Assembly (NCBI GenBank): GCA_023376005.1
Contig: CM042157.1
Coordinates: 55,029,732 to 55,093,731, forward strand
DNA length: 64,000 bases
Reading direction: 5' to 3'
DNA from: Doryteuthis pealeii
Taxonomy: Eukaryota > Mollusca > Cephalopoda > Myopsida > Loliginidae
Shown piece by piece: positions 11,346-20,579 of this stretch; positions within the stretch are counted from its first letter, which is position 1, and every line of letters starts with the position of its first letter. The notes under the pieces are model-generated. The model ran no database searches and was not told the DNA's origin. It saw nothing but the letters and a program-made list of their open reading frames with translations. Position numbers and translations under genes: made by a program.

Positions 11346-11399
11346 GTCATCCACAGATACCGTGTTTCGACATTTGACGTCTCATCAGTATGGCGAGAC
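11346..11399 (-). ncRNA. Hammerhead ribozyme motif, copy 2 (intact core)
   Basis: Minus strand: stem I outer GTC/GAC with a 3x2 internal loop, inner stem CCATA/TGTGG with a U-G wobble, core CTGATGA, stem II GACGT/ATGTC with CAA loop and a G-U wobble, GAA, then stem III ACA/TAT around CGG (one C-A mismatch) and an AUC cleavage triplet. Cleavage is predicted between 11355 and 11356. All catalytic-core bases of the CUGANGA/GAAA pattern are present, in a type I layout (ends in stem I). Confidence 0.8.
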
Positions 11400-11494
11400 A
11401 TAGCAACTACCTCAGACTAGAGCGAAACCGACTGATTTTTCAGCATTTTCTCTGTAAATATTTATCCGCCACTGACTGTATGCAATACAGGATC

Positions 11495-11715
11495 AATTTT
11501 TCAATTCCGTGGTTTCCTTTTCCAAGACCAGTTGCTGTACCAAGGCTAAAGATCCTAATCTATCCCACTATTCACCCATAGCTGGGGAGAGAGAAGAGAT
11601 GGAGTCATACCTTTCATAACGAGAATTAGCGCTATGTGAAATGCGAACAGATTCGAACTCGTATTGCTAGTCCATTTCCTACGACAATAACCGTTACGCA
11701 ACGAGAGCCTCCTTG
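11495..11715 (-). mobile_element. SINE-A (tRNA-derived)
   Basis: Minus-strand copy of the commonest SINE here. Diagnostic blocks are the tail GGTTTCCTTTTCCAAGACCAG, the middle ACCCATAGCTGGGGAGAG, TTAGCGCTATGTGAAATG, and the head CCTACGACAATAACCGTTACG, which is the reverse of a tRNA-like A-box region. Confidence 0.85.
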
Positions 11716-12344
11716 TGACAGTTTTTATTCTTCTTCTAATTTTCAGCCTTTTGATAATCTTTTTTTTGTGTGAGAGAACAGTGTTATTATTTTTTTATAA
11801 GTCTTGAGACATTGATAAATTACTGCATTGCTTGTTAATATCTATTATGTTTTTAATCATACATTTGGCACAGGGTGTAATAATTGGGGAGTTTGGTCTT
11901 CACTATCCTATCATTAATTTGATCAGTTCTACCTTACTGACCCAAACATCTATATATTGATACTCGTGTTCCTTAATTGTATGACCGTTATCATCTTGCA
12001 AAGCCCTCTGGTTAAAAATGAGACCGTCAAAATCGTCCAAAATGAAATGCAAAAAATGTAAATCCTGATTATCTGGTGTTGCTTATCCGCCGAATTATTA
12101 TTTCTTTTGTGTATCGTCACCTCAGCTAAATAATGGAGCATTCCGTTTTTATTATAAAGAAAGAAGGGGAAGAAAAGGGACATCCTGTACAGAAAAAAAC
12201 ATAATAAGATAGAAAGAAAAAGAAAGACTGAGATTAGGCGAAAAATAGAGAGAGGGGGTGAGCCTGGAAGCGATAACGCTAATCTGTTTCAATCGAACAT
12301 AATGAAAAGATGGAAAGAAGGAAAAAAAGAAAAAAGAGTGAAAG
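11716..12344. other. No gene seen; purine-rich end
   Basis: AT-rich, becoming GA-rich from about 12155 to 12345. The 77-codon minus frame at 11950-12183 has no recognisable motif. Confidence 0.4.
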
Positions 12345-12477
12345 AGAGTTAAATCCAGATTATTATACTTTTTACATATTGAACTATTTTTTGTAGTAGC
12401 TCTTAAGTAAACATATCAAACGCAGTATTAATTAAATTATCATACTATGGTATATCCACAGGTCCAGTTAGTACAAT
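12345..12477 (+). mobile_element. Helitron-like 3' end fragment (copy of 18109-18235)
   Basis: Matches the reverse complement of 18109-18235 over its length: a TTATTATACTTTTTACATATTGAA block, TCTTAAGTAAAC, and the end CCACAGGTCCAGTTAGTA. In the sister copy this end reads CCTGCTAGT preceded by a short hairpin, which is the Helitron 3' signature. Here CTAG has decayed to TTAG. Confidence 0.5.
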
Positions 12478-12954
12478 AATATCCCTTTACCATAACGTTA
12501 CATTTATTCCGTAAAAATGTTCAAATTACAGTCACCAAAATACACCAATTGTTCCATGATACTCTTAACTATTCTTATATGTACAAATTAGCTGTATGTT
12601 CCCGACTTTGCCCGGGTTATATAGTATCCGACTGAATTTAAGTATACACTTTTTAAATCACATATTTCCCACTATTGGATAACAGTACCTATCGCTCCAT
12701 GTACTAATTGTTAAAATGTTACAACACAAATTTGTGAATGTTAACCCCCATTTACCAATAATACTACATTTTAAAAGGGGTGAGACGTAATATCAACGCA
12801 AGTGGGCCTAATGAACAGATATGGAAATTCATTAAATTTGCAGATCTATTAGAGCTATTTCCCTTTTGTTTTGGTACACGACTTTGTTTTCAATTGCGTC
12901 CTTGGACACACACCGCAAATATAGTATAGTTATTTACTTAGATGTGGAACAAGG
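12478..12954. other. No gene seen; possible decayed Helitron hairpin
   Basis: CCCGACTTTGCCCGGG near 12602 resembles the GC hairpin before the Helitron 3' end at 31707, but no CTAGT terminus follows at the expected distance. Confidence 0.3.
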
Positions 12955-13055
12955 CCAGAAGTATTGAGCGCCCAGTGAAAATCGAATCCATTAACCATAG
13001 CCTATTAATCCAGCTTGCAAACCAATACTCTGTGGGGAGTCCGAGACTTGTCTGC
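12955..13055 (-). mobile_element. SINE-D fragment (tRNA-like head)
   Basis: On the minus strand GGATTCGATTTTCACTGGGCG matches the SINE-D B-box region (GAGTTCGATTCTCACTG...) seen at 27008 and 29265. Only the head is present. Confidence 0.6.
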
Positions 13056-13690
13056 TTTTATGGGGATGTTTCTGGACCTCCTTATTTAATAGATAGCACT
13101 TGAGTTGCATTTTTTTTTTTACTTAAAATCTTTTAAAGAAACTAATCCTTTTGAAAAAAAAAATGATATCGTCCGAGTACTTGGCATACTTCTGTTGGAA
13201 TGGATTAATCCAGTTGATATATTATCTTCCATTTTCTATCTTCATGTTTTTTTAACGAATAGTTTACATTTTTTTTTTACCCTCACAGATTATATACGTT
13301 ACGAGGACGAAATTATTACTCAACTGAAACGTTAATATCTCAAGAATATGAAGAAAAGATTAAATTGTTCAAACTATTTCAGGTAAGTAAATGCTTTTAC
13401 TTTTTTTTTTAAATTATGTTAAAGTTTGATCTGGCTAAAACATGTTAAGTTTTTGTTTGATAAATTGTTTTTGGTTTGTTGTTTTTGGTTTGTTGTTTTT
13501 TTTGTTGTTGTTTGTTGTTGTTTTTTTGTTGTTTTTTTTTTTTTTTGGGGGGGGGTCATGTAAGATAGGTAATATTCGTTTAGTGCTAAATGCCTTTGAA
13601 AAATGTTTCTGATACCCCACCCACAAAGGCAACATAATCTTAAATATTATACAAAATATTTAATGAAAGGAAATTTTATCTAAAGAAAAC
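13056..13690. other. No gene seen
   Basis: Contains homopolymers and a (T)n(G)n junction near 13533-13556 preceded by GTT-rich sequence. The sequence just before the Tc1 fragment may be more of that element, too decayed to read. Confidence 0.4.
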
Positions 13691-13862
13691 AGAATAACCA
13701 TCCAAAGCATTCGGCTATCTATGTTCTACAGTGCCCAAGTTAATCTCCAGATCTTAATCCAATTAAGAATTTATGGGGACGTTTAAAACAACGATCCCAA
13801 AGAATATTGATGATTTGAAGATTTACATAAAAGAATGATCGCAAACAGTTGCATAGGATTTC
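13691..13862 (+). pseudogene. Tc1/mariner transposase fragment
   Basis: The frame starting at 13693 reads NNHPKHSA, then after an in-frame stop SPDLNPIKNLWGRLKQRS. These match the two best conserved C-terminal blocks of Tc1/mariner DDE transposases: the DNDPKHTA-type catalytic segment and the SPDLNPIENLW segment. The following bases continue as NIDDLKIYIKE in a shifted frame. Stops, a frameshift and the missing N-terminal DNA-binding domain show it is dead. It runs straight into the foldback element at 13850. Confidence 0.85.
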
Positions 13863-14340
13863 TCTGAATTTGAGATGAGGCTTTGGATTATTCAGACTAT
13901 TGTCCTCGTCTTTGTTATCTGTACAGCGTTTCAGCCGATGTACCCTCCAGCCTTCTTCAATTGGACACATGGCGTAGTGGATATACACGGTTGAGTCTGG
14001 ACAGATATCTCTAGGCTGCAGGTTCAATACTGGTTAAGAACGACAGTAACATAGAATAAAAATTAACACAGCTGAACATTTGTACCCAGACATGGTTAGC
14101 GGAATGAGAATACCCTCGTGGATTAAATAAAGTGTTGGGTTGAATGTTCCGTTTAAGGATCCCGATTATGACAAAATGTTTCCCGAGTTCGAAGAGAAGG
14201 TTCCCGAGTTTGAGAAGGTTCCCGAGTCCGACAAGAAATACCTGAAGAAGGCCGGAGAAGTGCCATCGGCCAAAACGTTGTACAGATAATAATGAAGATG
14301 AGGACAACAGTCCGAATAATCCAAAATAATACATAGTTGC
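13850..14340. mobile_element. Foldback element with inverted arms
   Basis: The left arm (about 13850-13957) and right arm (about 14242-14340) are reverse complements. The left reads GGATTATTCAGACTATTGTCC and the right GGACAACAGTCCGAATAATCC. Both contain a GTTTYGGCCGATGT-type core on the left or its complement on the right. The centre carries a tRNA-like SINE. A sister element with a shorter centre lies at 27768-28055, and a single right arm at 40505-40640. Confidence 0.75.
13964..14150 (+). mobile_element. SINE-F (tRNA-like head) inside the foldback element
   Basis: ATGGCGTAGTGGATATACACG resembles a tRNA A-box region, and GGCTGCAGGTTCAATACTGG, about 45 bp on, contains a good B box (GGTTCAATAC). 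It is the only clear copy in the window, so the 3' boundary is uncertain. Confidence 0.5.
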
Positions 14341-14984
14341 ACAGCATATGTAAACAAAAACTATCGGAAACGATTGTTAGCAGTAAAACTTGATTATAGC
14401 TATGCAACAAAGTATTAAATGTAGTTTATGATTTTAACGAATATTTTTTCTCCCACTTTTTCGTTATTCCTTTTATAATTGAAATAAAATTGTATTTCAT
14501 TAACTTTTTTGTATAATAGTTAAGATTGTTGTTACAAAAGTACAAATCAGTGTCTTTAAGTTGGAAAATATATTCATTTTTTAAATGAATGAATACTTTA
14601 TTTATCTCCTCACTGTACTTTTATGTTCATACCAATAACATAGAGTTTAGTTATTTACACATATGTAAATGAAAACTCTTTCACCATTTTCCATCTTCGC
14701 CAATAATTTCACCGCTTTTATGGCTGCCACAATCGCTTATGTTTAACAGTTGCAATATCACCACCGGGTGCAGCTTTTCAGGTTTATATTACGCGTGTAA
14801 CTGTTAAACATTTTTTTAATTCAAGGTTTTCTCTGCCGTCGAAACTATTTAGAAAATTACTAAACCTCAATGAAGGAGTAGTAGAGGTAATCTCAGTATA
14901 TAGTAATATGAAAAGCCGAAACTTATCTGATTTTAAGGGCACTCTTTATACTTAACTTGGCGCTTCAGCATCTATCGGTTGAAT
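14341..14984. other. No gene seen
   Basis: AT-rich unassigned sequence with only short frames. Confidence 0.4.
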
Positions 14985-15160
14985 TAGGTAAATTAATTCG
15001 GGGTTCCAGGCCCCCCCTCCAAAACTGCACCTGCCCCCTCGCCTAAGAGGTGTAAGGACCGGGTTTATTGTCCGGTGCATAAAACGCTCCTCAAGGGGAT
15101 GCCGACGGGTCCATGCATTTTTTACACTGACTATCGTATGAGCTTCGATTTGTGTGTAGC
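14985..15160 (+). repeat. Dispersed repeat H, copy 1
   Basis: Carries AATTCGGGGTTCCAGGCCCC, CCTCGCCTAAGAGGTGTAAGG and TTTATTGTCCGGTGCATAAA. Related blocks in the same order occur at 15255-15360 and 51225-51400. Confidence 0.65.
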
Positions 15161-15254
15161 ACTCCACGTTATTGTTAACCCGGTCTGGTGGGAGGTCTGA
15201 AAAATTATACTTGTTTTGGGGTTATTACCTCTTAGAAGATGGGTGAGAATTAAT

Positions 15255-15360
15255 AACAGTTTGGTTTCAGGAGGGCCTCCCTCGGGTAACACCTACTCCC
15301 TCACCTACAAAGGTTAAGGACTGAATTTATTGCTCGGCGCCTGATGCGTCCCTGAAGTGT
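15255..15360 (+). repeat. Dispersed repeat H, copy 2
   Basis: TTTCAGGAGGGCCTCC, AGGTTAAGGACTGAATTTATTG and CTCGGCGCCTGATGCGTCCCTGAAG match copies at 14985 and 51225. The 3' end runs into the perfect hairpin at 15358. Confidence 0.6.
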
Positions 15361-15422
15361 GATACGGTTGTTTGGATTCCGCCGGTGTTTCCCACCGGCG
15401 GAATCCAAACAACCGTATCACA
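15358..15422. repeat. Perfect 30-bp hairpin with 5-base loop
   Basis: The left arm 15358-15387 and right arm 15393-15422 are exact reverse complements, with loop TTTCC. The stem contains GATACGGTTGTTTGG and GCCGGTG. A perfect stem in otherwise decayed repeat DNA suggests a recent event. Confidence 0.97.
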
Positions 15423-15984
15423 TTTAGGCCACGTTTTTGCTAAAAAAATTTTTTAATTGTCTCTTTATCCACCAGAATGTACTGTTGATATATGGTGTGT
15501 TTCAAGATGGATGCAACCCCCTTTTTTCTGACATCTTGTCATTAAACTTTTTAAAGACACAGATTACAAAAATATTTACAAATACAGTTTAAGGTACTTG
15601 TTTAGAATCGTTGTCTATTCAAGAATGCAAAGAATGTAACAAAATATGACGTCACACAACGTTGTGTACAATATAGAAACTTATTTTGCTATTTAAAAAA
15701 TACAACATAAAACAAAATAAAAGCAGTTTATTTATTTATTTATTTATTTATTAGTATAGGAAATTTTCCTAAAGTAGAATACCTTTTCAGTGGGGTTTGC
15801 TTCCTTAAATTTCTTTTAACTTAAACTTAAAACGAGGCTAGCGTTTCATATTGTATTCATCTGTTACTTATATAGAATTGGTGTCTCTTTTGGAATGCGA
15901 AAAAGTATATACATAAAATTGTTTATGTATAATACAGTCGTAGATTGAAGTTAATGGACCCAGACATAAACCAGTCTGTGGCTG
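15423..15984. other. No gene seen; includes (TTTA)n
   Basis: AT-rich. A (TTTA)n tract lies at about 15725-15753. No recognisable coding or RNA feature. Confidence 0.5.
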
Positions 15985-16310
15985 CATAATACCCCGATTA
16001 CACTAATAAGGCCACCTGCTGGTCGTGGGTGGGAACCCGTAAAGGCTGAGAAAGGGATCTTGGTGGCTGTGCGGTCCATTACCCGGGTAGTAAATGGTCA
16101 CGTGGCCTGCAACGCTCCACTTCGAACCTTACTTGAGCTAGACAAGCGGTCGGAGTGACCCAATCTGATCAATCGGCTGGTCATGTCAGGCCCAAGCATT
16201 TTCATAATTGTCACGACCGTATTCTTCAAATTGTTCTCGTGGCGAACAAACATCCAACCCTTTTTATCTCATAGGTGTTAGAAGGCGGTGGCTGAGGGTC
16301 AACTACCATT
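15985..16310 (+). mobile_element. R1 element, 5' half
   Basis: Matches the 5' half of the complete R1 copy at 19046: AGGCCACCTGCTGGTCGTGGG, GTGGCCTGCAACGCTCC, GATCAATCGGCTGGTCATGTC, and AGAAGGCGGTGGCTGAGGGTC. It lacks the 3' half and is followed directly by SINE-B. Confidence 0.8.
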
Positions 16311-16321
16311 TTATTAATATA

Positions 16322-16560
16322 TAGGAAGTTTAGCTCCGTCGGTAGAGCGTTCGGCTAGAAACCAAAAGGTTCCTAGTTCGATACCGGTCCTCGCCAACTC
16401 AGCGTATGAGTAGCACAGTTGGTGTGGCGCTCCACCTCAGACGCAAACACAATCTCCTTTGTCTAGCGAAAAAGGGGATAGCTAATGAAAAGCAGATAGA
16501 CTCCCTCGCTGATTGGCTACTACCGACAATAGGCCACCCCGACGACTTTACTTACTTTTA
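16322..16560 (+). mobile_element. SINE-B, best preserved copy
   Basis: The head TTTAGCTCCGTCGGTAGAGCG is a clear tRNA A box with D-arm-like context. GGTTCCTAGTTCGATACC about 36 bp on supplies the B box. The body CTCGCCAACTCAGCGTATGAG, CTCCACCTCAGACGC and AGACTCCCTCGCTG is shared with the minus-strand copies at 10313, 32000 and 34497. A TTTATTTC-type tail follows. It is a SINE and not a tRNA gene: the cloverleaf is not maintained past the B box. Confidence 0.9.
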
Positions 16561-16564
16561 TTTC

Positions 16565-16770
16565 TTCTAATTTATTAATACGCATGAAGTTCATTAGAAC
16601 ATTTCTTATTCAATAATACACATGAAATTGATGAAAATTATTTCTATCGGTTTATAAAACCAAAGCTAACAAAATATTTACAAACTATCCGCTTACAAAT
16701 CATATATAGAAAAACAAGATTAAATAACCCGTAAAGATTGATATGCCATTAAATAGAATAACTAACAAAT
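16565..16770 (+). repeat. Dispersed repeat K, copy 1
   Basis: TTTATTAATACGCATGAAGTT, ATTATTTCTATCGGTTTATAAA, AAATCATATATA, and GATTGATATGCCATTAAAT. The same order is found at 40660-40860. Its 3' end resembles the 3' end of R1, so the two may be related. Confidence 0.7.
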
Positions 16771-16799
16771 AACTGACGAAACAATGTCAGCTACAAAGC

Positions 16800-16945
16800 A
16801 TGCGCATGGGTAAATAATAGGGCAGACTGGGCTCTTTAACATTTGGCAACCAGTCTAGGAGAAGGAAAACACTTAATTCAAACCAGTTCAACTCTGCTTA
16901 AGAAATTGACCTTGTGTTGCATCCTATGTTATGTAAATATAAATA
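16800..16945 (+). mobile_element. SINE-A, 3' half
   Basis: GGGTAAATAATAGGGCAGACTGG, GCAACCAGTCTAGGAGAAGG and AATTCAAACCAGTTCAACTC match the SINE-A tail. The head is absent. Confidence 0.8.
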
Positions 16946-17024
16946 AAGTATACGCATGTGAAACAAAATTTGTCTAACATTTTTCTCGCGCTCTGACTAT
17001 TTGTTTAAAAACTATATATATATA

Positions 17025-17230
17025 TATATTTCACGTAGTTCTAATGCCGTTGGGAAAGGTATGTATCCAACTATTCTTCTGCCAGAAACGGTAAAATAGT
17101 ATAACAGACTGTGCTCTTTAAGATTGGTATGACAACCAATCTAGGAGAAGGAAAACTTTGAATTCAAACCTGTTAAGCTCCGCTTAAGAAATTAACCAAG
17201 TGTTACATCCTGCTCGTATGGAGGGGTTGG
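17025..17230 (+). mobile_element. SINE-A, headless copy
   Basis: TTCACGTAGTTCTAATGCC, TTGGGAAAGGTATGTATCC, GACAACCAATCTAGGAGAAGG and TTCAAACCTGTTAAGC. It follows a short (AT)n tract at 17014-17031. Confidence 0.8.
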
Positions 17231-17754
17231 TAAATATATATAAATATACATTGAATGTAATTTCTAACATCTTAGGATGAAATAACCCTGGTTGGTTGAG
17301 ATGCCGTTTAAATAATGAAAAGCAAATTAATTAGAAAAAGATGTTAATTACAGTGTGCGTCAATTAACTAGAAACAAAAAACGTATGAAAGAAAGAAAAA
17401 TCCGAATATTTTCAAAATATTGCACATGTTCAATTTCGAAAACAAAAAATCGAAAAAGGGTTATTGAATAAACTCAGTCTCAGCTTCGGAAACTGCAGGT
17501 TCAGTCAGTTCACATTCACGTCCACAATTGACAGCTTTTAACATTCGTCGTGTCGCGGAGGTGAGGGTCATGCAATTATTTTGGTCGACAAAAAAAAATA
17601 GACGAGACTGTTTGCTTTTCATTTTTGCGCTGATGCTTTCTGGGAAAGGTATGTATTCATTTTTTAACTTCCCCACCTCACCTTTGAGTAAGATAAATAT
17701 AGTAAGGTAAACTATGCACTCTGACCTTAGTAGCGCACATCCTGAAAAGTTATT
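17231..17754. other. No gene seen
   Basis: Contains a short R1/K-like end near 17285 (GGTTGAGATGCCGTTTAAAT) and a possible SINE-A scrap near 17640 (TGGGAAAGGTATGTATTC). A 105-codon minus frame at 17461-17778 overlaps these and has no recognisable domain. Confidence 0.4.
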
Positions 17755-17905
17755 CAGACACACTGACGCACCATTCATCTGTTCTCAGCTCATTCAGAAA
17801 TTTTGGCTGGTTCAACACAAACCTTCGTCACTACAAACAAATCACCTACCTAGTTCATATGCTAAGCTTCCCGTTAGTTCATAATGGAACTGATGGGCGA
17901 AAATT
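17755..17905 (+). repeat. Dispersed repeat M, copy 1
   Basis: CAGCTCATTCAGAAATTTTGG, ACACAAACCTTCGTCACTAC and ATGCTAAGCTTCCCGTTAG align in order with 20690-20830. Confidence 0.7.
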
Positions 17906-18108
17906 ATTGTGCAAAGTCAAATAGCCTCATCAATAAGTTATACCCAATGTTTGTTGTTTTATTTATTCTTTTTTTTTTTTTTTAGATAGTTGATGAAAGC
18001 GTTTTCATATTCAATCCAATTATTCCAATTTGAATATTTTTTTGAATATAAAATAAATATTATGTATTTTTAAATGAAAAAAAAAACGTTGGTCATAATT
18101 AAGATATA

Positions 18109-18225
18109 CTAGCAGGACCTGTGGATATATCACAGTATGATTATCTAATTATTACAAAGTTTGATAGGTTTACTTAAGAGCTATTGTTTTAATTCAATAT
18201 GTAAAAAGTATAATAATCTTGATTT

Positions 18226-18235
<10 letters not shown>
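18109..18235 (-). mobile_element. Helitron-like 3' end
   Basis: On the minus strand the sequence ends CTGTG-ATATATC-CACAG (a 5-bp hairpin), then GTCCTG and CTAG, with T as the next base. A short hairpin about 10 bases before CTRR and insertion at a T is the Helitron 3' pattern. A degenerate sister lies at 12345. No 5' TC end was identified, and the other side runs into (CT)n. Confidence 0.5.
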
Positions 18236-18307
<72 letters not shown>

Positions 18308-18395
18308 CTGTGTGTGTGACCGTAACCGTAATCCAATAAAAACTGAAACTGACAGCGAGATTATTAATTAAAGCTACACGCTTAAAATAAACGTA
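18230..18395 (+). repeat. (CT)n(GT)n tract plus conserved 77-bp block
   Basis: CT units to about 18294, GT units to about 18317, then the same block as 5646-5722 (GACCGTAACCGTAATCC ... CACGCTTAAAATAAA). Confidence 0.85.
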
Positions 18396-18399
18396 TTTC

Positions 18400-19045
18400 T
18401 CTTTTGCCTTCTTTCATCTTTGTTGGCAATTTTTCCTTGTTAATTAACACGGTTTAGTCTTCTGCCCGGCATTAGGCGATCAGTTTGTTTTTCAAAATTC
18501 CATATAATTTGAACCATGTCATTCTCTCGTCTTATTTGTGCATATACTATAAGGTAGTATGATTAAAATGTAATTTCTTGCACAGTTCCCATTTGATCAC
18601 CTTTCCGCCAAGTCATGTATAGTTTTGTACTCCTTTTGTGCTAGTTTGCTGCATTCGCTTAAGTGATTAACCGTTTCTTCTATCTTCACACATCCTACTC
18701 TTATTATTCTGTTGTATCTTATCTCTTTTTACATTGATATTACAAAGTTTGTCGCTTGAAATATCCATTTAGTTGCTTTTTCCCATTTCTGTTTTCTAGT
18801 TTTTGTTTTTCTTTTTTTTTTTGTTTTTGTTTTTTTGTCCATATGTTGCAATTCCTTTTACTGGTTGCTGTAAATAATCTTTCTTTGCTCTTTTTGTTGA
18901 TTCCTTGCATCAACACAATCATCAATGTTGGCGAGTTCTTTTCCTCCTTCTTTTCTTGACACATATAGTCTGTCATCTTTCGGGCGTAATGCTTTGTGTA
19001 TTGTCATTAATTTCCTTGTCTTTTGGTCCTTTTGTCTGATAATCC
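18400..19045 (-). pseudogene. LINE-1 type (local family) reverse-transcriptase ORF, C-terminal relic
   Basis: Read on the minus strand, downstream of the RT core of a non-LTR retrotransposon. Conceptual pieces include DKRTKRQ, a KLMTIHKALRPKD-like block, DRLYVSRKEGGKELANI, TATSKRNCN, then NGKKQLNGYFKRQTL. Further on come traces of the C-terminal CCHC-like region (NHLSECSKLAQKEYK-like) and EKQTDRLMPGRR. Stops and frameshifts are frequent. This arrangement is what I know of a widespread invertebrate non-LTR family. The exact clade cannot be set without a search. It is interrupted by R1 at 19046 and resumes at 19643. Confidence 0.8.
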
Positions 19046-19642
19046 CACCTTGGACAGATGAATACACCAAATGCACATCTGCAGAGAGGTTAGACCCCAC
19101 CCCACCCCATGAGGCCAACTGTTGTTCATGGGTGGCGACCTAGGATGCTTAAGGATATGCTTAAATCCTGGTGTTTGATCAGTCCATGACATGCAACACT
19201 CTCCTTGCCCTTACTAGGGCTGGGCGAGTGGTTGGGGAGGACTCCTCCGACCAATCGTATGGTCACGTCAAGCCCTAGTACCTATATGATTGTCCCGACC
19301 GTATTACCCTTTAGACAACACCCCGACCCTTTTTATGATATATGTGCTAGAAGGCGTTGGCTGTGAGTCTTAGTGTCATGGTATGATGTTAAACTTTATC
19401 TCGTGGTGAAGTTCCAATTCTGGAGCTCTGGGGAATGTGAAGTAACCCTTCATTGTCATTACTCCCAGGTCCTCACTTACCACCGTAGTGGTAGTACCAG
19501 TTAGGGTTCCATCGATGGGTTAAATAGATAAAAATGTATTTACAAAGTTTTTTTTAAGTTTGAATACCTAACAAGAATTAAACAAACGCCTTCGACATGA
19601 AATAATCCAAGGGTTGACATGCCATACAATCCAACCAACCAC
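19046..19642 (+). mobile_element. R1 element, complete copy (597 bp) inside the LINE
   Basis: The element starts CACCTTGGACAGATG and ends CCAACCAACCACC. It is flanked by AATCC at 19041-19045 and again at 19643-19647. Removing it plus one AATCC rejoins the LINE reading frame on the minus strand (TKEELGLSDKRTKR), so both ends are well fixed. The 5' half includes AGGCCAACTGTTGTTCATGGG and AGAAGGCGTTGGCTGTGAG. The 3' half includes CAATTCTGGAGCTCTGGGG and GGTTGACATGCC. There is no open frame and no tRNA-like box that I can see, so it is non-autonomous and of unknown class. Confidence 0.85.
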
Positions 19643-20400
19643 CAATCCGAGTTCTTCCTTTGTCCATTTTCAAAGTGGTCTAGTATTTTATGGGGTTGGG
19701 GGGTATTCAGATGTTTATTCGACGATATTTCTGCTGAAGGGCTTGGTTTCGGGAAGTTTTCTGATTCTGAGTTTCTCTTTATTTTCTTTTTCTTTCATCT
19801 TTGTCTGTTTCCATTATTCCTAAGTACCTGCAATTCTCTTTTTTTTCTATAAGTGTTTCAATATTTTTTCTGTTTTAGTAGATTAATTCCTTTTGTTGTT
19901 TCTCTTGTCTCCTTTTTCATCACGAACCTGGCACACTTTTCAGTGCCAAATTCCATTCATTATATCCAAGCTGTTTTTTTTTCTTATGGTCTGTACAAGG
20001 GTTTCTAATTCTTTTGCAATATTGGCAAATATTTTTATATCCTATGTACATGAGATTTTTTCCTCTTATTTTAAAGATTTGTTTTGCTCTGTGCATTTCT
20101 TAAGTCTGTAGTTAAGTGGTACCATTGCTATAACAAATAGCAATTGTCAGAGATAGTCTCTCTGGAAGATTCCTCTTTGGATTTTCACTTCTGATAGGGT
20201 TGTCTTCCTGCTGTTAATTCCACTTTTCAGTTTTCCATGGCTTTGATGATGTCGGATATGTTGTACATTTGATGTCGGATATTTTGTACATTCTTAGACA
20301 TTATCCAAGACTTTTCATATCATAGACCTTTCTCTAGTCAGTTTATGCCATGGCTACATTTCTTACATTGTTTTAACCTCCTTGAGAATGAAACATAGAG
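19643..20400 (-). pseudogene. LINE reverse-transcriptase core relic
   Basis: Minus-strand continuation upstream of 18400-19045. Conceptual pieces, in order from high to low coordinates, resemble: a WKVEL block, a GIFQRDYL-like motif (degenerate form of the RT GIFQGDSLSPLL segment), MVPLNYRLRK, an ELETLVQTIR-like stretch, CARFVMKKETRETT, ENCRYLGIMETDK, and RPLLKWTKEEL. The YMDD-type box is not readable. Many stops and frameshifts are present. Together with 18400-19045 this gives about 1.4 kb of one element after removing R1. Confidence 0.75.
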
Positions 20401-20579
20401 TAGGTCATCTGTTCCTCTTGTTCCATTATCATTATTATCAGTTGTAGTAGTAGTATTATTTACAGTGTTCTATGTACTTACGTGTTTAAAGCACTTTAAC
20501 AATATTGCTGGTTTCATGACTGTTATAGATCTTATAGCATTTTTAATTTTATCTAGTGGTGTATTCACCAGTTATATAG

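Larger units (their letters stand above)
11069..11470 (-). mobile_element. Retrozyme-like tandem repeat with hammerhead motifs
   Basis: Two head-to-tail copies of a ~275-bp unit. GTCATCCACAGA starts at 11071 and again at 11346, and the flanking block GCAACTACCTC plus GAGCGAAACC follows in both. The second unit is partial. Each unit holds a 54-nt hammerhead fold on the minus strand. Tandem non-coding units of a few hundred bases, each with a type I hammerhead, are the known layout of metazoan retrozymes, which are thought to yield small circular RNAs and to borrow retroelement machinery. Assignment to that class is an inference. There is no coding frame. Confidence 0.7.

Noticed and set aside
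16322..16392. Possible tRNA gene
   Set aside because: The A and B boxes are good, but the element continues as a dispersed SINE with minus-strand copies elsewhere, and no full cloverleaf with an acceptor stem is seen.
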